Below, piece after piece: positions 44,349 through 53,862 of a stretch of 64,000 nt of DNA. The notes beneath the pieces were generated by a model. That model was given only the letters and a program-made list of their open reading frames with translations. It was not told where the DNA came from and ran no database searches. A program made the translations under genes and the position numbers. Location: assembly GCA_021773565.1 (NCBI GenBank), contig JAJFJZ010000028.1, positions 26,548 to 90,547 on the forward strand. Reading direction: 5' to 3'. The stretch's first letter is position 1; each line of letters begins with the position of its first letter. This stretch comes from Gammaproteobacteria bacterium. GTDB taxonomy: Bacteria; Pseudomonadota; Gammaproteobacteria; Pseudomonadales; Azotimanducaceae.

Positions 44349-44357
44349 CGGTGCCAC
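44331..44357 (+). terminator. Hairpin over the stop codon of the FHA gene
   Basis: GTGACACCGTT / AACGGTGCCAC pairs at ten of eleven positions around a five-base loop and includes the stop codon. No T-run follows, so termination is uncertain; it lies between convergent genes. Confidence 0.4.
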
Positions 44358-44377
44358 AAGAGTTGCATGTAAGGGCT

Positions 44378-45832
44378 CTAGAAGTACCCTCTAAGGCCAA
44401 GGGTAAATTGATTGGCAGAAGTATCTTTCAATCCAAGCACTCCACTGTACTGAAAAAATACCGATACATTGTTACCAAATTGCCCGGCAAGGCCTAGCGA
44501 AAGATCCAGGTAATCTTTATCAGGATCATCCGTTGGAAGTGCAAAATTATTGGATTGTCCGTCGCCATTTACGTCCCCGGGGGCGAGTGCGTATCTTGCA
44601 TCCACACTACGCGCATCATTGTCATATTCATGGTGCCATTCGAGTGTGGCGTAAGGCACGACAACGCCGCTATTGGTTGAAATCGCATGCCTTATTGTTG
44701 CGCCCAGTATGGTTTGCGTGGAATCGATATCCTGATCTTCGAAAGTCAGGCCAAGGCTACCCAGTGCCGAGTTGTCTGTTTCCGTGAAGCCGTCGATTTC
44801 AATACTCGTGAAATTGAGCCCGCCATACACATCAAAAGTGGTAGCACTTTCACCAAAGCTATAACCAATTTGAACCTGACCAGAAAACTGGTCACTGTCT
44901 GTATCGGCGGTAATAGACCGGTTGAACCCCGGGACCAGTACAATACGTTCCATGTCGTAGTCCATGTTACCAAAGCTCACGATTCCACTCAGATACAGGG
45001 CATCCCAACGGTAATCAAAAAAGCCGGAAAAAGTGTAGCCATCCGAATCCATGCCACCGCCGTCCACGTTGTTTAGCGTTGCGCTTAAAGCGCTGGTATC
45101 GAAATCGACGGAATAATCGTTGTATCCAATAGCACCACCCAACACCAGGCCGCTATCAAATACATAGTCCACACCAAAGGTCAGGCCATAGGAATCCGAG
45201 TCATAACCATCCTCGTTTTCGGTGCTATCACGATCACCAAAGCCATAGTTAAAGGTACCAAACCAGGCAAAACCGGAATCACTGTCGGCACTTCCTGCGC
45301 TTCCACCAGCCAAACCATAAAGCGGTGTCTGATTGGTGTCCTTGTCACTGCTGGCGGCCTCAACCAGGTCTGTACCGTAAAGGTTGAAGGCGAGGGTATT
45401 TCCCCTTGCGCCACTACGAATGGCGTTCAGCCGTGAACCAATGTTGGAAAACTGATTGTTTGTACCTTCTGTTGCATGTCTGCCCTGTGAAGAACTTTCC
45501 TCACCTGAAAACTGTCTGAGCGCTGCGTAAACTTCCTCATTGCTCACCAGACCCAGATCGTTGCTTCCGCTGGTATCACCCTGTCCGACCACTGACAGAA
45601 TTGTTCTGCTCATATTGCCACATGCGACAAACAAATCGTCTTGTCCCGCTGATCTGGCTGTACCGGTGGCGCCCAGATCCCGACAGGTGACACGAATTGC
45701 ATCTCCTGCCCGAATAGAAAAAGTGGACCCTCCAGCTGCACTGATGGCATCACCTGTATCGTCAGCCTGAATAGCGCTAGCACCGGCTAGCAGGAGCAAT
45801 GCAGTGCCTAATATAGTCTTATTGTAATGCAT
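44378..45832 (-). CDS. Autotransporter-type outer-membrane barrel protein, copy 1
   Basis: About 484 residues from the ATG at 45832 (45838 is also possible). Signal peptide with cleavage near IQADD. The passenger is short, with a Cys pair (TCRDLG...FVACGNM). The rest is a barrel domain of the autotransporter type (about 200-484): repeated strands such as GLTFGVDYVFDSGLVLGGAIGY, ending LGLRGYF with terminal Phe. The calcium-like DVNGDGQSN lies in a loop. It is transcribed against the cluster and shares layout with the barrel gene at the window end. Confidence 0.85.
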   Translation of the reverse strand: MHYNKTILGTALLLLAGASAIQADDTGDAISAAGGSTFSIRAGDAIRVTCRDLGATGTARSAGQDDLFVACGNMSRTILSVVGQGDTSGSNDLGLVSNEEVYAALRQFSGEESSSQGRHATEGTNNQFSNIGSRLNAIRSGARGNTLAFNLYGTDLVEAASSDKDTNQTPLYGLAGGSAGSADSDSGFAWFGTFNYGFGDRDSTENEDGYDSDSYGLTFGVDYVFDSGLVLGGAIGYNDYSVDFDTSALSATLNNVDGGGMDSDGYTFSGFFDYRWDALYLSGIVSFGNMDYDMERIVLVPGFNRSITADTDSDQFSGQVQIGYSFGESATTFDVYGGLNFTSIEIDGFTETDNSALGSLGLTFEDQDIDSTQTILGATIRHAISTNSGVVVPYATLEWHHEYDNDARSVDARYALAPGDVNGDGQSNNFALPTDDPDKDYLDLSLGLAGQFGNNVSVFFQYSGVLGLKDTSANQFTLGLRGYF

Positions 45833-46057
45833 GTTCATTTCCCGAAATAGAATAACCCGCGAGGACAATAACCGACATTAGTAAGGCTATCAAGCAATGC
45901 CGCACGATGGGCCAAAATAGCGAATTCGCCGTAATCCCGACCACAGGGTGCTTCAGTCAATTTACGGGGATAAAAACTGGAAAAAGTGGTAAATTTGGCG
46001 GTCTACGGAAGCGAATTCAATAAAAAAACCTTATATCGCACATACATAAGAAGGCGC

Positions 46058-47518
46058 ATGACAACAGATTCAACAGACAACGATGCGACCATCATTGTTG
46101 ACAGGACGGACGACGGTGAGCTGCGACCCGGAGATATACTGCGTGATCGCTTTGTTATTGAGCGTTTATTGGGGGAAGGGGGCCAGGGACAAGTATTTCT
46201 TGCGCTCGATCGGGAAGCTGAAGCCACCGTTCCCCATGTTGCAATCAAAATTCTGGGCAAAAGTTTTAAGGATCATCCCGACGCCTTAAAGGCGCTGCGG
46301 CGTGAAGCAACACAGTCCAGACAGTTAAATCATCCCAATATCGTAAGTGTGTATGACTTTGATCGTGATGGTGATCATGCCTTTTTGGTTATGGAATACA
46401 TGCGGGGTAATTCGCTGGATGTATATATTCAACGTAATCCTGACGGCGCGCCTTTGGCAGATGTCTGGGAGATTGTTAAAGCCTGCAGCGACGGTCTGGG
46501 TTATTTACATGAAAAAAACGTTATTCATGCCGATTTTAAGCCTGGCAATGTATTCATTACTGATTCTGGTGATATCAAAGTGCTTGATCTGGGCATCGCG
46601 CGCATCACCGAACAAACAGTGGTCGGCGACGGAACGGTGCCTTTTAACCCCGACACTCTGGGAGCGTTAACGCCCCAATATGCAAGCTGTGAAATGTTTG
46701 CGGGCTTAACGCCCATTGCACAGGATGATTTGTTCGCCCTGGGCTGTGTAACGTATGAGCTGTTGAGCGGAACACATCCCTTTGCGCGCAAAACCGCGAT
46801 TCAGGCACGGTCAGAGAAACTGGAACCGGAGCGGCCTGAGGGATTAAAAACCAGGCAGTGGCGAGCGCTTAATGCGGCTTTGGCGCATGACCGCGACAAT
46901 CGGCCTTCCAGCGCGGCAGAATTTCTTGCCGAGCTAAATCCGGAAGCCCCCAAAGGCGGGTCTGCCTTACCCTGGATCTTAATGACCGCCGTCATGGTCG
47001 TTGTTGTTGGGCTGGTAATGCTGTTCAACCAAACCTCAACAGATGAAGTGTTTCTGGATGATATGCGCAAACGTTACGCACAGATTCCGGATTCTCCCCC
47101 CGATGCAGATCGGGTGGCCTCCTGGATGCAACACGCGGACATGTCGGTAGAAATGGGTGTATCAGCATTTGAGGATAATTCAATAGACAGAGCGGTAGCA
47201 CATCTGCGAACCGGATCCAGCTCCGCATACCAGAGTTATTGGCTTGCGCTTACCCGATCTGCCAGCACCCAGGTAAAAGAGCGGGCAGCACGAGGACATC
47301 TTGGTATCTCCAAAGTGTTTAAGGATGCAGCCCTGGGGGATTCGGCTTATTCAGCAGAAGAGCAAATTATGCTGGCCTGCCACGGGCTTTCAGTGAATAG
47401 ATATGATACCGACCTCATGTCTTTTGTAATCTCACAGGACGAAAAAATCTCCGGTGGAATTGCGCGAATTTCACCGTGCACCCTGTTGATCAACACTGGT
47501 GTTATTAGCCTGGAATGA
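46058..47518 (+). CDS. Membrane-anchored Ser/Thr protein kinase 1
   Basis: 486 residues from the ATG at 46058 (AAGAAGG upstream). The N-terminal tail has a DNDATIIVD motif (8-15). The kinase domain (about 30-290) has the Gly loop GEGGQG (39-44), Lys64, the catalytic loop HADFKPGN (His157, Asp159, Lys161, Asn164) and DLG (177-179) instead of DFG. HAD for HRD suggests loss of the usual activation-loop control. A membrane helix at 305-323 precedes a small periplasmic domain of about 160 residues. It overlaps the next gene by four bases. A likely partner of the upstream PP2C and FHA proteins. Confidence 0.92.
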   Translation: MTTDSTDNDATIIVDRTDDGELRPGDILRDRFVIERLLGEGGQGQVFLALDREAEATVPHVAIKILGKSFKDHPDALKALRREATQSRQLNHPNIVSVYDFDRDGDHAFLVMEYMRGNSLDVYIQRNPDGAPLADVWEIVKACSDGLGYLHEKNVIHADFKPGNVFITDSGDIKVLDLGIARITEQTVVGDGTVPFNPDTLGALTPQYASCEMFAGLTPIAQDDLFALGCVTYELLSGTHPFARKTAIQARSEKLEPERPEGLKTRQWRALNAALAHDRDNRPSSAAEFLAELNPEAPKGGSALPWILMTAVMVVVVGLVMLFNQTSTDEVFLDDMRKRYAQIPDSPPDADRVASWMQHADMSVEMGVSAFEDNSIDRAVAHLRTGSSSAYQSYWLALTRSASTQVKERAARGHLGISKVFKDAALGDSAYSAEEQIMLACHGLSVNRYDTDLMSFVISQDEKISGGIARISPCTLLINTGVISLE

Positions 47519-48408
47519 CGGCACATCTTCGCCTATATACCAGCGTGTTTACCTGTATTCCTGTTTTTCTCCTTCTGACTACCTTTTTTGTCGTTTCAGC
47601 TTGTAGTCCGATCATTGACAAGCCCGGCCTCGAGCCGCGACTTATAGCCGGGTCTGTAATCGAATTGGGTACAGCTTTTCATCACGTCGTACTAAGCAAA
47701 TCCAGTGGTAAAAACGCGCTGCAGCCCTTAAGAATTTATATTGAGGGCGATGGCAGGCCCTTCATTAATCGAACCAGCGTAGCCCGCGATCCCACACCAT
47801 TATATGCGCCCGTGTTGGCCTTGTGGAAACTGGATGCTGGAGACGCAGTTTATATTGGACGACCCTGTTATTTGGGTTTGGCGAGGCTTGCCGAGTGCAA
47901 TCCACGGGTTTGGACAACGGCCAGGTACAGTGGGCAGATTGTTGAGAGTATCCAATCCGTAGCAGAACGTTATGCAGGGGGTCGGCCAATGGTGTTAATT
48001 GGGCACAGCGGAGGTGGCGCTTTAGCCATGCTTATGGCCGACAGGATGGGTAAAACAGCCAAACCGGTAATAGCTGCAGTGGTAACCCTGTCAGGAAACC
48101 TGGATGTAAGCGGCTGGACACAACTCCATGGTTACACGAATTTGCATCAATCCGAGAGTCCTGCAGATAAATTACCACTGGCAGGACACATCGCACAGCT
48201 GCATGTACTTGCAGGCCGGGATAAAACCATTCCACCCTACCTGACCCGAAAGCTTGCGAACCATCTGCCAGCGGAGTCTATATGTGAAGTACCAAGCTAT
48301 GACCACAGTTGTTGCTGGAATCATCGTTGGGTAAAATTTCTAAGTGCGCTGGAGACATATCTGTTGAGCGGAGACGCGAATCCGGGTGCGGTGTGCACCG
48401 TTTTCTAG
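47515..48408 (+). CDS. Alpha/beta hydrolase-fold lipoprotein
   Basis: 297 residues. A leader with lipobox VSAC precedes an alpha/beta hydrolase domain with GHSGGG (nucleophile Ser about 164), LAGRDKTIPP (acid region) and a C-terminal HRW (His). It is Cys-rich at the end (SYDHSCCW). A lipase or esterase at the periplasmic face is likely; the substrate is unknown. Its start (ATGA) overlaps the kinase stop, so it is translationally coupled to the kinase. Confidence 0.75.
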   Translation: MTAHLRLYTSVFTCIPVFLLLTTFFVVSACSPIIDKPGLEPRLIAGSVIELGTAFHHVVLSKSSGKNALQPLRIYIEGDGRPFINRTSVARDPTPLYAPVLALWKLDAGDAVYIGRPCYLGLARLAECNPRVWTTARYSGQIVESIQSVAERYAGGRPMVLIGHSGGGALAMLMADRMGKTAKPVIAAVVTLSGNLDVSGWTQLHGYTNLHQSESPADKLPLAGHIAQLHVLAGRDKTIPPYLTRKLANHLPAESICEVPSYDHSCCWNHRWVKFLSALETYLLSGDANPGAVCTVF

Positions 48409-48542
48409 CTTCAATATTTCATGAATAAGCAGACGCGTACCGCTATGTTCTTTTTTCAGCATACGGTAGACTCTATCAGGCGTGAAGCTCAACTATATGG
48501 GGACAATTCCTTGATTTCGATCGTGGGATTGTTAGGGGACAA
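48409..48542. other. Short gap, nothing recognised
   Basis: 134 bases between the lipoprotein and the flavoprotein genes. It ends with AGGGG, the probable binding site for the next start; no hairpin or operator is obvious. Confidence 0.35.
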
Positions 48543-51086
48543 ATGAGTCAGCACTACAAAGTAGCCATTATTGGATCGGGTCCTGCCGGCTTAAGTGCTG
48601 CAGCCAGAGCACAGTTTCACGATAGTCAGGAAAATGTTTCCCAACCCAGCTATATCCTGCTCGAGGGTTTTGGCCACCCTTCAAAAACTATTCAGCAATA
48701 TCAAAAAGGCAAGCACGTAATGGCAGAGCCAGGATTTCTGGACCTGCGCAGCGATGTAGGCTTTGTAGCGGGCACCCGTGAAGCAATATTAGGTGAGTGG
48801 GTGGGCTCAATTGAGTCGCAGTCAATAAATGTAAGCTACCAGAACGAAGTATTGAAGGTAGAGCGTAAGGATGCACTGTTTTCACTCACGGTCGTAAGTG
48901 GCGAGAGTATTACTGCAGATAAAGTGATATTGGCCATTGGCATTGCGGGTAATCCACGAAAGTTGGGTGCTCCCGGTGAGAATCTGGAACGGGTAATTTA
49001 CCAGCTGGATGATCCGGGTGAATTTACAGGTGAGACCATTGTGGTGATTGGCGCAGGAGATGCAGCCATTGAAAATGCCCTGGGTCTGGCTAAACAAAAT
49101 AGTGTGCATATTGTTAACCGGCGTGACGAATTTAGCAGGGCCAAAGACGGCAACCTGAATGCCGTACTTGCGGCTATTAATGATCCAGGCATGGATTTCA
49201 GTTGCTTTTACAGCACCACGATAAAAGAAGTTGTTGAAACGCCCGATGCGGAATGTCCTATCGAAATCGTATTGCAGACACCCGAAGGCGAAATGCCTGT
49301 TCCCTGTCACAGGGTACTCGCCCGTTTGGGGGGTATTCCTCCACGTCCTTTTGTAGAAAATATTGGTATCGAATTTCCCAATGCAAAGCCGGATGCGGTT
49401 CCCGAGCTTTCTTCCACTTATGAAACCAATGTTCCCGGTGTATACATTATTGGCGCCTTAGCCGGGTTTCCGCTGATCAAACAAGCGATGAATCAGGGCT
49501 ACGATGTCATCGAATTTATCCGCGGTAACAATATTAAACCGGCAGATTATCCCCTGCTGGAATATCAATTTCACGTGATGCCTTTCGAACGGGAACCAGA
49601 CGAACTGTTGGCCTTGTTCCAGCAACGTATCCCCATGTTCAGGGAGTTGAATTCACTAGGATTTCGTGAGTTGATATTCGAAAGTAATATCATGGTGTCC
49701 TACCCTGAAGGCGCCTTGTTGAGCGATGCTGAAGCAAAATTACGGGATTTGCATGCTCAGCTGGCAGATAAAAAACCGGCACCGCGTACTGCGCGGCTGA
49801 TTAAGGAAGGCGACTATCTTTTTCAAGTGGGTGACTACGCTACTTCGCTATTCACCATTGTAGAAGGTGAGGTCACACTGGAGTCACCCAATCCGGAATT
49901 TGTGGACAGGCATTTGAGTCGCGGGCAATTTTTTGGTGAATCAAGCTTAATCTCGGGCCAGCCCCGGATAGAAAGTGCCCGTGCAGGTGCAAATTGTATT
50001 TTGGTTGAAACACCCAGACGTACCATGGTTAAGCTCATGAACTCTAACGAGGAAGTTCGGGCGGGTATCGACTGGATATTTATCGCGCGCGAGTTGCAAC
50101 GCAATTTTGCGCCAAAAGCAGACTTTGACGATCTGCGTGAGATAGCGCAAGCCACCAAACTATGTCAATACAAGGCAGGGGATGTTGTTTATACGGAAGG
50201 TGATACTGGTGCGTCCATGCACCTGGTGCGCAGTGGTTCGTTGTCACTGAGCCGTATTGTTGAATCCCGAGGAAAAAAAGTACCTCTGCTTGTGGCTGAA
50301 TTGCGCTCTGGCCAACTTGTTGGGCAAATGGCTTTGATGGGTGATCCCGTTCGAAGGGAAACCGTAGTTGCCTCGGTGGCCACCGAAACTATTGAAATTG
50401 AACGCCCCCAGTTTCTGGTCCTGATTGGTTCAGACGATACGCAGATTGCAGATATTCAACAGCGGGTTAGCAATCAGGCGTTGAACGTGGCTCAAATGGA
50501 AGTGCGCCCCGAATCGGGTGCCGCGATGCAATTTCTTATGGGTGAAGGTCTTGGCGAAGCAACAAACACGCTGATAATCGACGAAAACCTTTGTATTGGC
50601 TGTGATAACTGTGAAAAAGCCTGTGCAGAAACACATGATGGTATCTCCAGACTGGATAGAAGCGCTGGAAGCACATTCGCAAATATTCATTTGCCGGTTT
50701 CCTGTCGCCATTGCGAGCATCCCCATTGCATGAAGGACTGTCCACCCAACGCCATTCACCGCGGGCTGGACGGAGAAGTGTTTATTGATGATGCGTGTAT
50801 TGGCTGCGGAAACTGTGAAGCGAATTGCCCGTACGATGTAATACATATGGCCTATCCGGCACCCGAAAAACCGGGGCTGTTCAGCTGGATGTTGTTCGGG
50901 CGCGGTTCTGGCCCCGGAGAAGAACCGGGATACCAGCCAACTGACGCCGCCAAGCAATCTGGTAAACGTGCAACCAAATGTGACGCATGCATGGACCGCA
51001 AGAGCGGATTCGCCTGTGTTGCGGCCTGTCCTACAGGTGCAGCACAGAGATTATCTCCTGACAATTTTATTCGGCTGGTGGGGTAA
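48543..51086 (+). CDS. FAD oxidoreductase - two cyclic-nucleotide-binding domains - four [4Fe-4S] clusters fusion
   Basis: 847 residues with three parts. Residues 1-330 form a thioredoxin-reductase-like FAD/NAD(P) enzyme (GSGPAGLSAAA near the start, IGAGDAAIENAL for the second nucleotide) without an obvious CXXC redox pair. Residues about 415-525 and 541-650 are two cNMP-binding (Crp-like) domains, each with a GE/GQ-rich phosphate cassette (SRGQFFGESSLISGQPR; SGQLVGQMALMGDPVRRE). Residues 682-840 carry four sets of four cysteines (CIGCDNCEKAC, CRHCEHPHCMKDC, CIGCGNCEANC, CDACM...CVAAC), like the iron-sulfur subunits of DMSO-reductase-type complexes. It should pass electrons from NAD(P)H to the next membrane protein, perhaps under cyclic-nucleotide control. 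Confidence 0.9.
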   Translation: MSQHYKVAIIGSGPAGLSAAARAQFHDSQENVSQPSYILLEGFGHPSKTIQQYQKGKHVMAEPGFLDLRSDVGFVAGTREAILGEWVGSIESQSINVSYQNEVLKVERKDALFSLTVVSGESITADKVILAIGIAGNPRKLGAPGENLERVIYQLDDPGEFTGETIVVIGAGDAAIENALGLAKQNSVHIVNRRDEFSRAKDGNLNAVLAAINDPGMDFSCFYSTTIKEVVETPDAECPIEIVLQTPEGEMPVPCHRVLARLGGIPPRPFVENIGIEFPNAKPDAVPELSSTYETNVPGVYIIGALAGFPLIKQAMNQGYDVIEFIRGNNIKPADYPLLEYQFHVMPFEREPDELLALFQQRIPMFRELNSLGFRELIFESNIMVSYPEGALLSDAEAKLRDLHAQLADKKPAPRTARLIKEGDYLFQVGDYATSLFTIVEGEVTLESPNPEFVDRHLSRGQFFGESSLISGQPRIESARAGANCILVETPRRTMVKLMNSNEEVRAGIDWIFIARELQRNFAPKADFDDLREIAQATKLCQYKAGDVVYTEGDTGASMHLVRSGSLSLSRIVESRGKKVPLLVAELRSGQLVGQMALMGDPVRRETVVASVATETIEIERPQFLVLIGSDDTQIADIQQRVSNQALNVAQMEVRPESGAAMQFLMGEGLGEATNTLIIDENLCIGCDNCEKACAETHDGISRLDRSAGSTFANIHLPVSCRHCEHPHCMKDCPPNAIHRGLDGEVFIDDACIGCGNCEANCPYDVIHMAYPAPEKPGLFSWMLFGRGSGPGEEPGYQPTDAAKQSGKRATKCDACMDRKSGFACVAACPTGAAQRLSPDNFIRLVG

Positions 51087-51090
51087 GGAA

Positions 51091-51993
51091 TTGTTTACCA
51101 ACATACTACGCTATCGAAATGGACTCTATCTCTGGTGGTCGCTCGCATTACTGGCTGTCTGCGTTGCACTTTATGTTAGCCATAGTGGCGGTGAGCCTGC
51201 AAATGGTGGGACGTGGCAGGGTTATGTTCTTGGCACCATTGGTGCTGTGCTAATAATCTGGCTCACGCTGTTGGGAATACGTAAAAGACGTTATTCATCA
51301 ACTTTTGGATCGGTACAAGGCTGGACTTCGGCGCATGTTTATCTGGGCACTGTAACTCTGGTGATTGCTTCCCTGCACAGCGCGATGCAGTTTGGATGGA
51401 ACGTACATACCTTTGCATACATTGTAATGTGTCTGGTGATTTTCAGTGGCTTTTATGGGCTGCATGTTTATATCAATTACCCGCGCAGCTTATCGGATAA
51501 TCGCCTGGGCGGATCCCGTGATGCGCTATTTGCAGAATTATACGAGCTGAACAAGCGCGGTATGCAGTTAAGTCGCCGATGTGGACCAGTCATTCGAGGT
51601 GCAATAGAAAGCGGCATTGAACGTACCGCTATTGGCGGTGGTGTGCTTGCGCAGTTATTGGGTTCAGATAAATCCCTGATATTGCTCACTGGAAATGAAA
51701 GCACGGCATTTTCTGATAATTCAGGTGGAAAACCTGTTGCCAATCGCGATCAAAAGGTTGCCATCGATATTGTCGCTGAGTGGGTACCAAAGGCAGACAA
51801 GCCGGATGAAGCTGTGGCTCTGGAGGAACTGCTATCCGTGTTATGTCGCCGCCAGACCATAATCAGAAGGTTGCGTAAGGATATTCAGCTTCAGGGTTGG
51901 GTGCAGGTGTGGCTTTACGTCCATATTCCGCTAACAATTGCACTCTTCTTCGCATTGGCGGTGCACATCATTACGACGTTTATTTACTGGTAG
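51091..51993 (+). CDS. Cytochrome-b-like membrane protein with two bis-His helices
   Basis: 300 residues. No ATG follows the upstream stop in frame, so the start is most likely TTG at 51091, four bases after the flavoprotein stop; a longer form starting at 50968 would overlap that gene by 119 bases. It has five hydrophobic helices. His82 and His96 (AHVYLGTVTLVIASLH) and His278 and His292 (VHIPLTIALFFALAVH) have the spacing of heme-b ligands. It is probably the quinone or heme link between the flavoprotein and the periplasmic cytochromes. Confidence 0.78.
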   Translation: MFTNILRYRNGLYLWWSLALLAVCVALYVSHSGGEPANGGTWQGYVLGTIGAVLIIWLTLLGIRKRRYSSTFGSVQGWTSAHVYLGTVTLVIASLHSAMQFGWNVHTFAYIVMCLVIFSGFYGLHVYINYPRSLSDNRLGGSRDALFAELYELNKRGMQLSRRCGPVIRGAIESGIERTAIGGGVLAQLLGSDKSLILLTGNESTAFSDNSGGKPVANRDQKVAIDIVAEWVPKADKPDEAVALEELLSVLCRRQTIIRRLRKDIQLQGWVQVWLYVHIPLTIALFFALAVHIITTFIYW

Positions 51994-51998
51994 CGCGC

Positions 51999-53720
51999 AT
52001 GGACTTACTACTTAGAGAATTATACATTGCCACCGATCAGGGACAGGAGTTTCTGGACAGCGAGTTATCCGGCAATGAAATAAGTATCGGTAGTGGCCAG
52101 GATCAGTTAATACAGCTTATCGGCGTTGATATCGAAGCTGCGCATGCGGTATTGCAAGGCAGTGCCGGTAACATTACCGTGAAGTGCCAACGAGGAAACA
52201 AGGTTTCTATCAATGGGAATGCCGTTAGCAGTGGCAGTCTCAACGAAGGAGATATTCTAACTCTGGGCGGGCATACGCTAAGCACTATTAAGGCCCCGCA
52301 TGGCTTTGATCTTGCGCTGGAGCTTGAACCCGACAGGAATGTTGACGCCAGTGCCTACCAGCGTGCGTATCGCACCAACCTGACAGATACGTGGCTTTCA
52401 AAACGACTGCCTTCCTGGATATTAATAACGCTGGTTTTGGTGGCTGGCCTGCTCATTCCAATGTTGTTTATGGGCGAGGATTCGACAGCGCCCGTCAGCA
52501 CCTATCTGCCTACGGACGCGCTCTGGACTAGCGGTCCATTGTTACCGGCACATAATGTGGCAATGGGTGATGACTGCTCAGCCTGCCATGTGAGGCCCTT
52601 TGAGCGGGTACAGGACAAGGCCTGCCTGACCTGTCACACAAACATAAGCGATCACGTGGTTCCACATGGTGGTGTATCAGAACAAAACAGTGCGGTTGCA
52701 AGCGTCGGGCGATGTGCCAGCTGTCACAAGGAACACAATGAACCGACGTATATGGTGGTGGACTCGGATTCCCTCTGCACAGACTGCCACAGCAAGCCCG
52801 AAGAGCTGACCGGTGTAAATCCGCATATGCAAGCTGTAAGCGGGTTTTCAGCCGATGAACATCCTGCTTTTGAGGTTGCCTTACTGGTGCCGTCCCAAAC
52901 TGAACGTTCCAGTGGCAATCTGTTTGAGTGGAACACAGTAGAAAAAGCACTTGATCAGGCGGTCGAAACTTCCAATCTCAAGTTCCCCCATGATTTGCAT
53001 CTGGATGTAGAAAAAGTTCGGGACACCAATGATGGCTCGGCACTTGGGTGTGGCAGTTGTCACACACTGGCTTCTGATCGGGAACATTTTGTTCCCATTA
53101 CCATGGAGCAACACTGCCAGGATTGCCATGAACTAACCTTCGATAAATCAGCGCCTGCACGACAATTGCCGCATGGACTACCAAACGAGGCAATTATTGC
53201 GATGGAAGGTCACTTTATGCGTGTTTACAGTGACCCCAAGAAAAAGCAAACCAATGTAGTGCGCCGTCGGCTCCCTGGCAGAAGTGCTGAAGAGTTTGAC
53301 TGCAAAGGTTCAGCTTTTGACTGTGCCATGCAACGAACCAGAGATGAGACCTTAAACCAGTTTAGCCGTCGGGGCTGTATTACCTGTCACCGAGTGGTAG
53401 ATCTTCAGAGCGATGACATATATACGCGTTTTCAGGTTCATCCGGTGCGCCTTTCCCACGACTTTATCCCCGCTGCCCGCTTTGATCATCGATCGCATTT
53501 CACACAAAAGGATGCTGACGGGGATGCTGCCTGTTTAACCTGTCACCGGGCGCTTGAGTCTGTTGAAAGTGCTGAGATTATGATTCCCGATCTGGATAAC
53601 TGCCTGAGCTGTCATTCAGATCGTAACCTCGCAGACACTGTGCCGCTGGATTGCATTGCCTGCCATGCCTATCATCCGCTGGGACAGGAGCCTGTGAGCT
53701 ATCTGGACCGTACTTTATAG
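51999..53720 (+). CDS. FHA-like domain fused through one membrane helix to a decaheme cytochrome c
   Basis: 573 residues from the ATG at 51999. Residues 1-105 form an FHA-like beta-sandwich (ISIGSGQDQ, AAHAVL, SINGNAVSSG), but the Arg and Ser that contact phosphothreonine are missing. A helix at 139-157 follows. The periplasmic part has ten CXXCH sites (CSACH, CLTCH, CASCH, CTDCH, CGSCH, CQDCH, CITCH, CLTCH, CLSCH, CIACH) between about 192 and 551. There is no cleavable signal peptide; the helix should act as an anchor. The fusion suggests that cytoplasmic signalling proteins are physically tied to the electron carrier. Confidence 0.9.
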   Translation: MDLLLRELYIATDQGQEFLDSELSGNEISIGSGQDQLIQLIGVDIEAAHAVLQGSAGNITVKCQRGNKVSINGNAVSSGSLNEGDILTLGGHTLSTIKAPHGFDLALELEPDRNVDASAYQRAYRTNLTDTWLSKRLPSWILITLVLVAGLLIPMLFMGEDSTAPVSTYLPTDALWTSGPLLPAHNVAMGDDCSACHVRPFERVQDKACLTCHTNISDHVVPHGGVSEQNSAVASVGRCASCHKEHNEPTYMVVDSDSLCTDCHSKPEELTGVNPHMQAVSGFSADEHPAFEVALLVPSQTERSSGNLFEWNTVEKALDQAVETSNLKFPHDLHLDVEKVRDTNDGSALGCGSCHTLASDREHFVPITMEQHCQDCHELTFDKSAPARQLPHGLPNEAIIAMEGHFMRVYSDPKKKQTNVVRRRLPGRSAEEFDCKGSAFDCAMQRTRDETLNQFSRRGCITCHRVVDLQSDDIYTRFQVHPVRLSHDFIPAARFDHRSHFTQKDADGDAACLTCHRALESVESAEIMIPDLDNCLSCHSDRNLADTVPLDCIACHAYHPLGQEPVSYLDRTL

Positions 53721-53772
53721 GCTCACTGCTTTGCAGGCCCGGGTAAAGTGACCCGGATGTCAGTATTAGCGT

Positions 53773-53798
53773 GCCTGTTTGTTAATTGAACAACAGGC
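53773..53798 (+). other. Hairpin before the caspase gene
   Basis: GCCTGTTTGTT pairs with AACAACAGGC, with one bulged T, around a five-base loop. It lies about 50 bases after the decaheme gene. No T-tract follows. It may be a weak terminator or an RNA-stabilising structure. Confidence 0.35.
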
Positions 53799-53862
53799 AG
53801 CTTGCATCAGGCGCTCAGGCTGGCGCATAGTAGATTTAGAGATGTTAAACGAGAGACGGACA

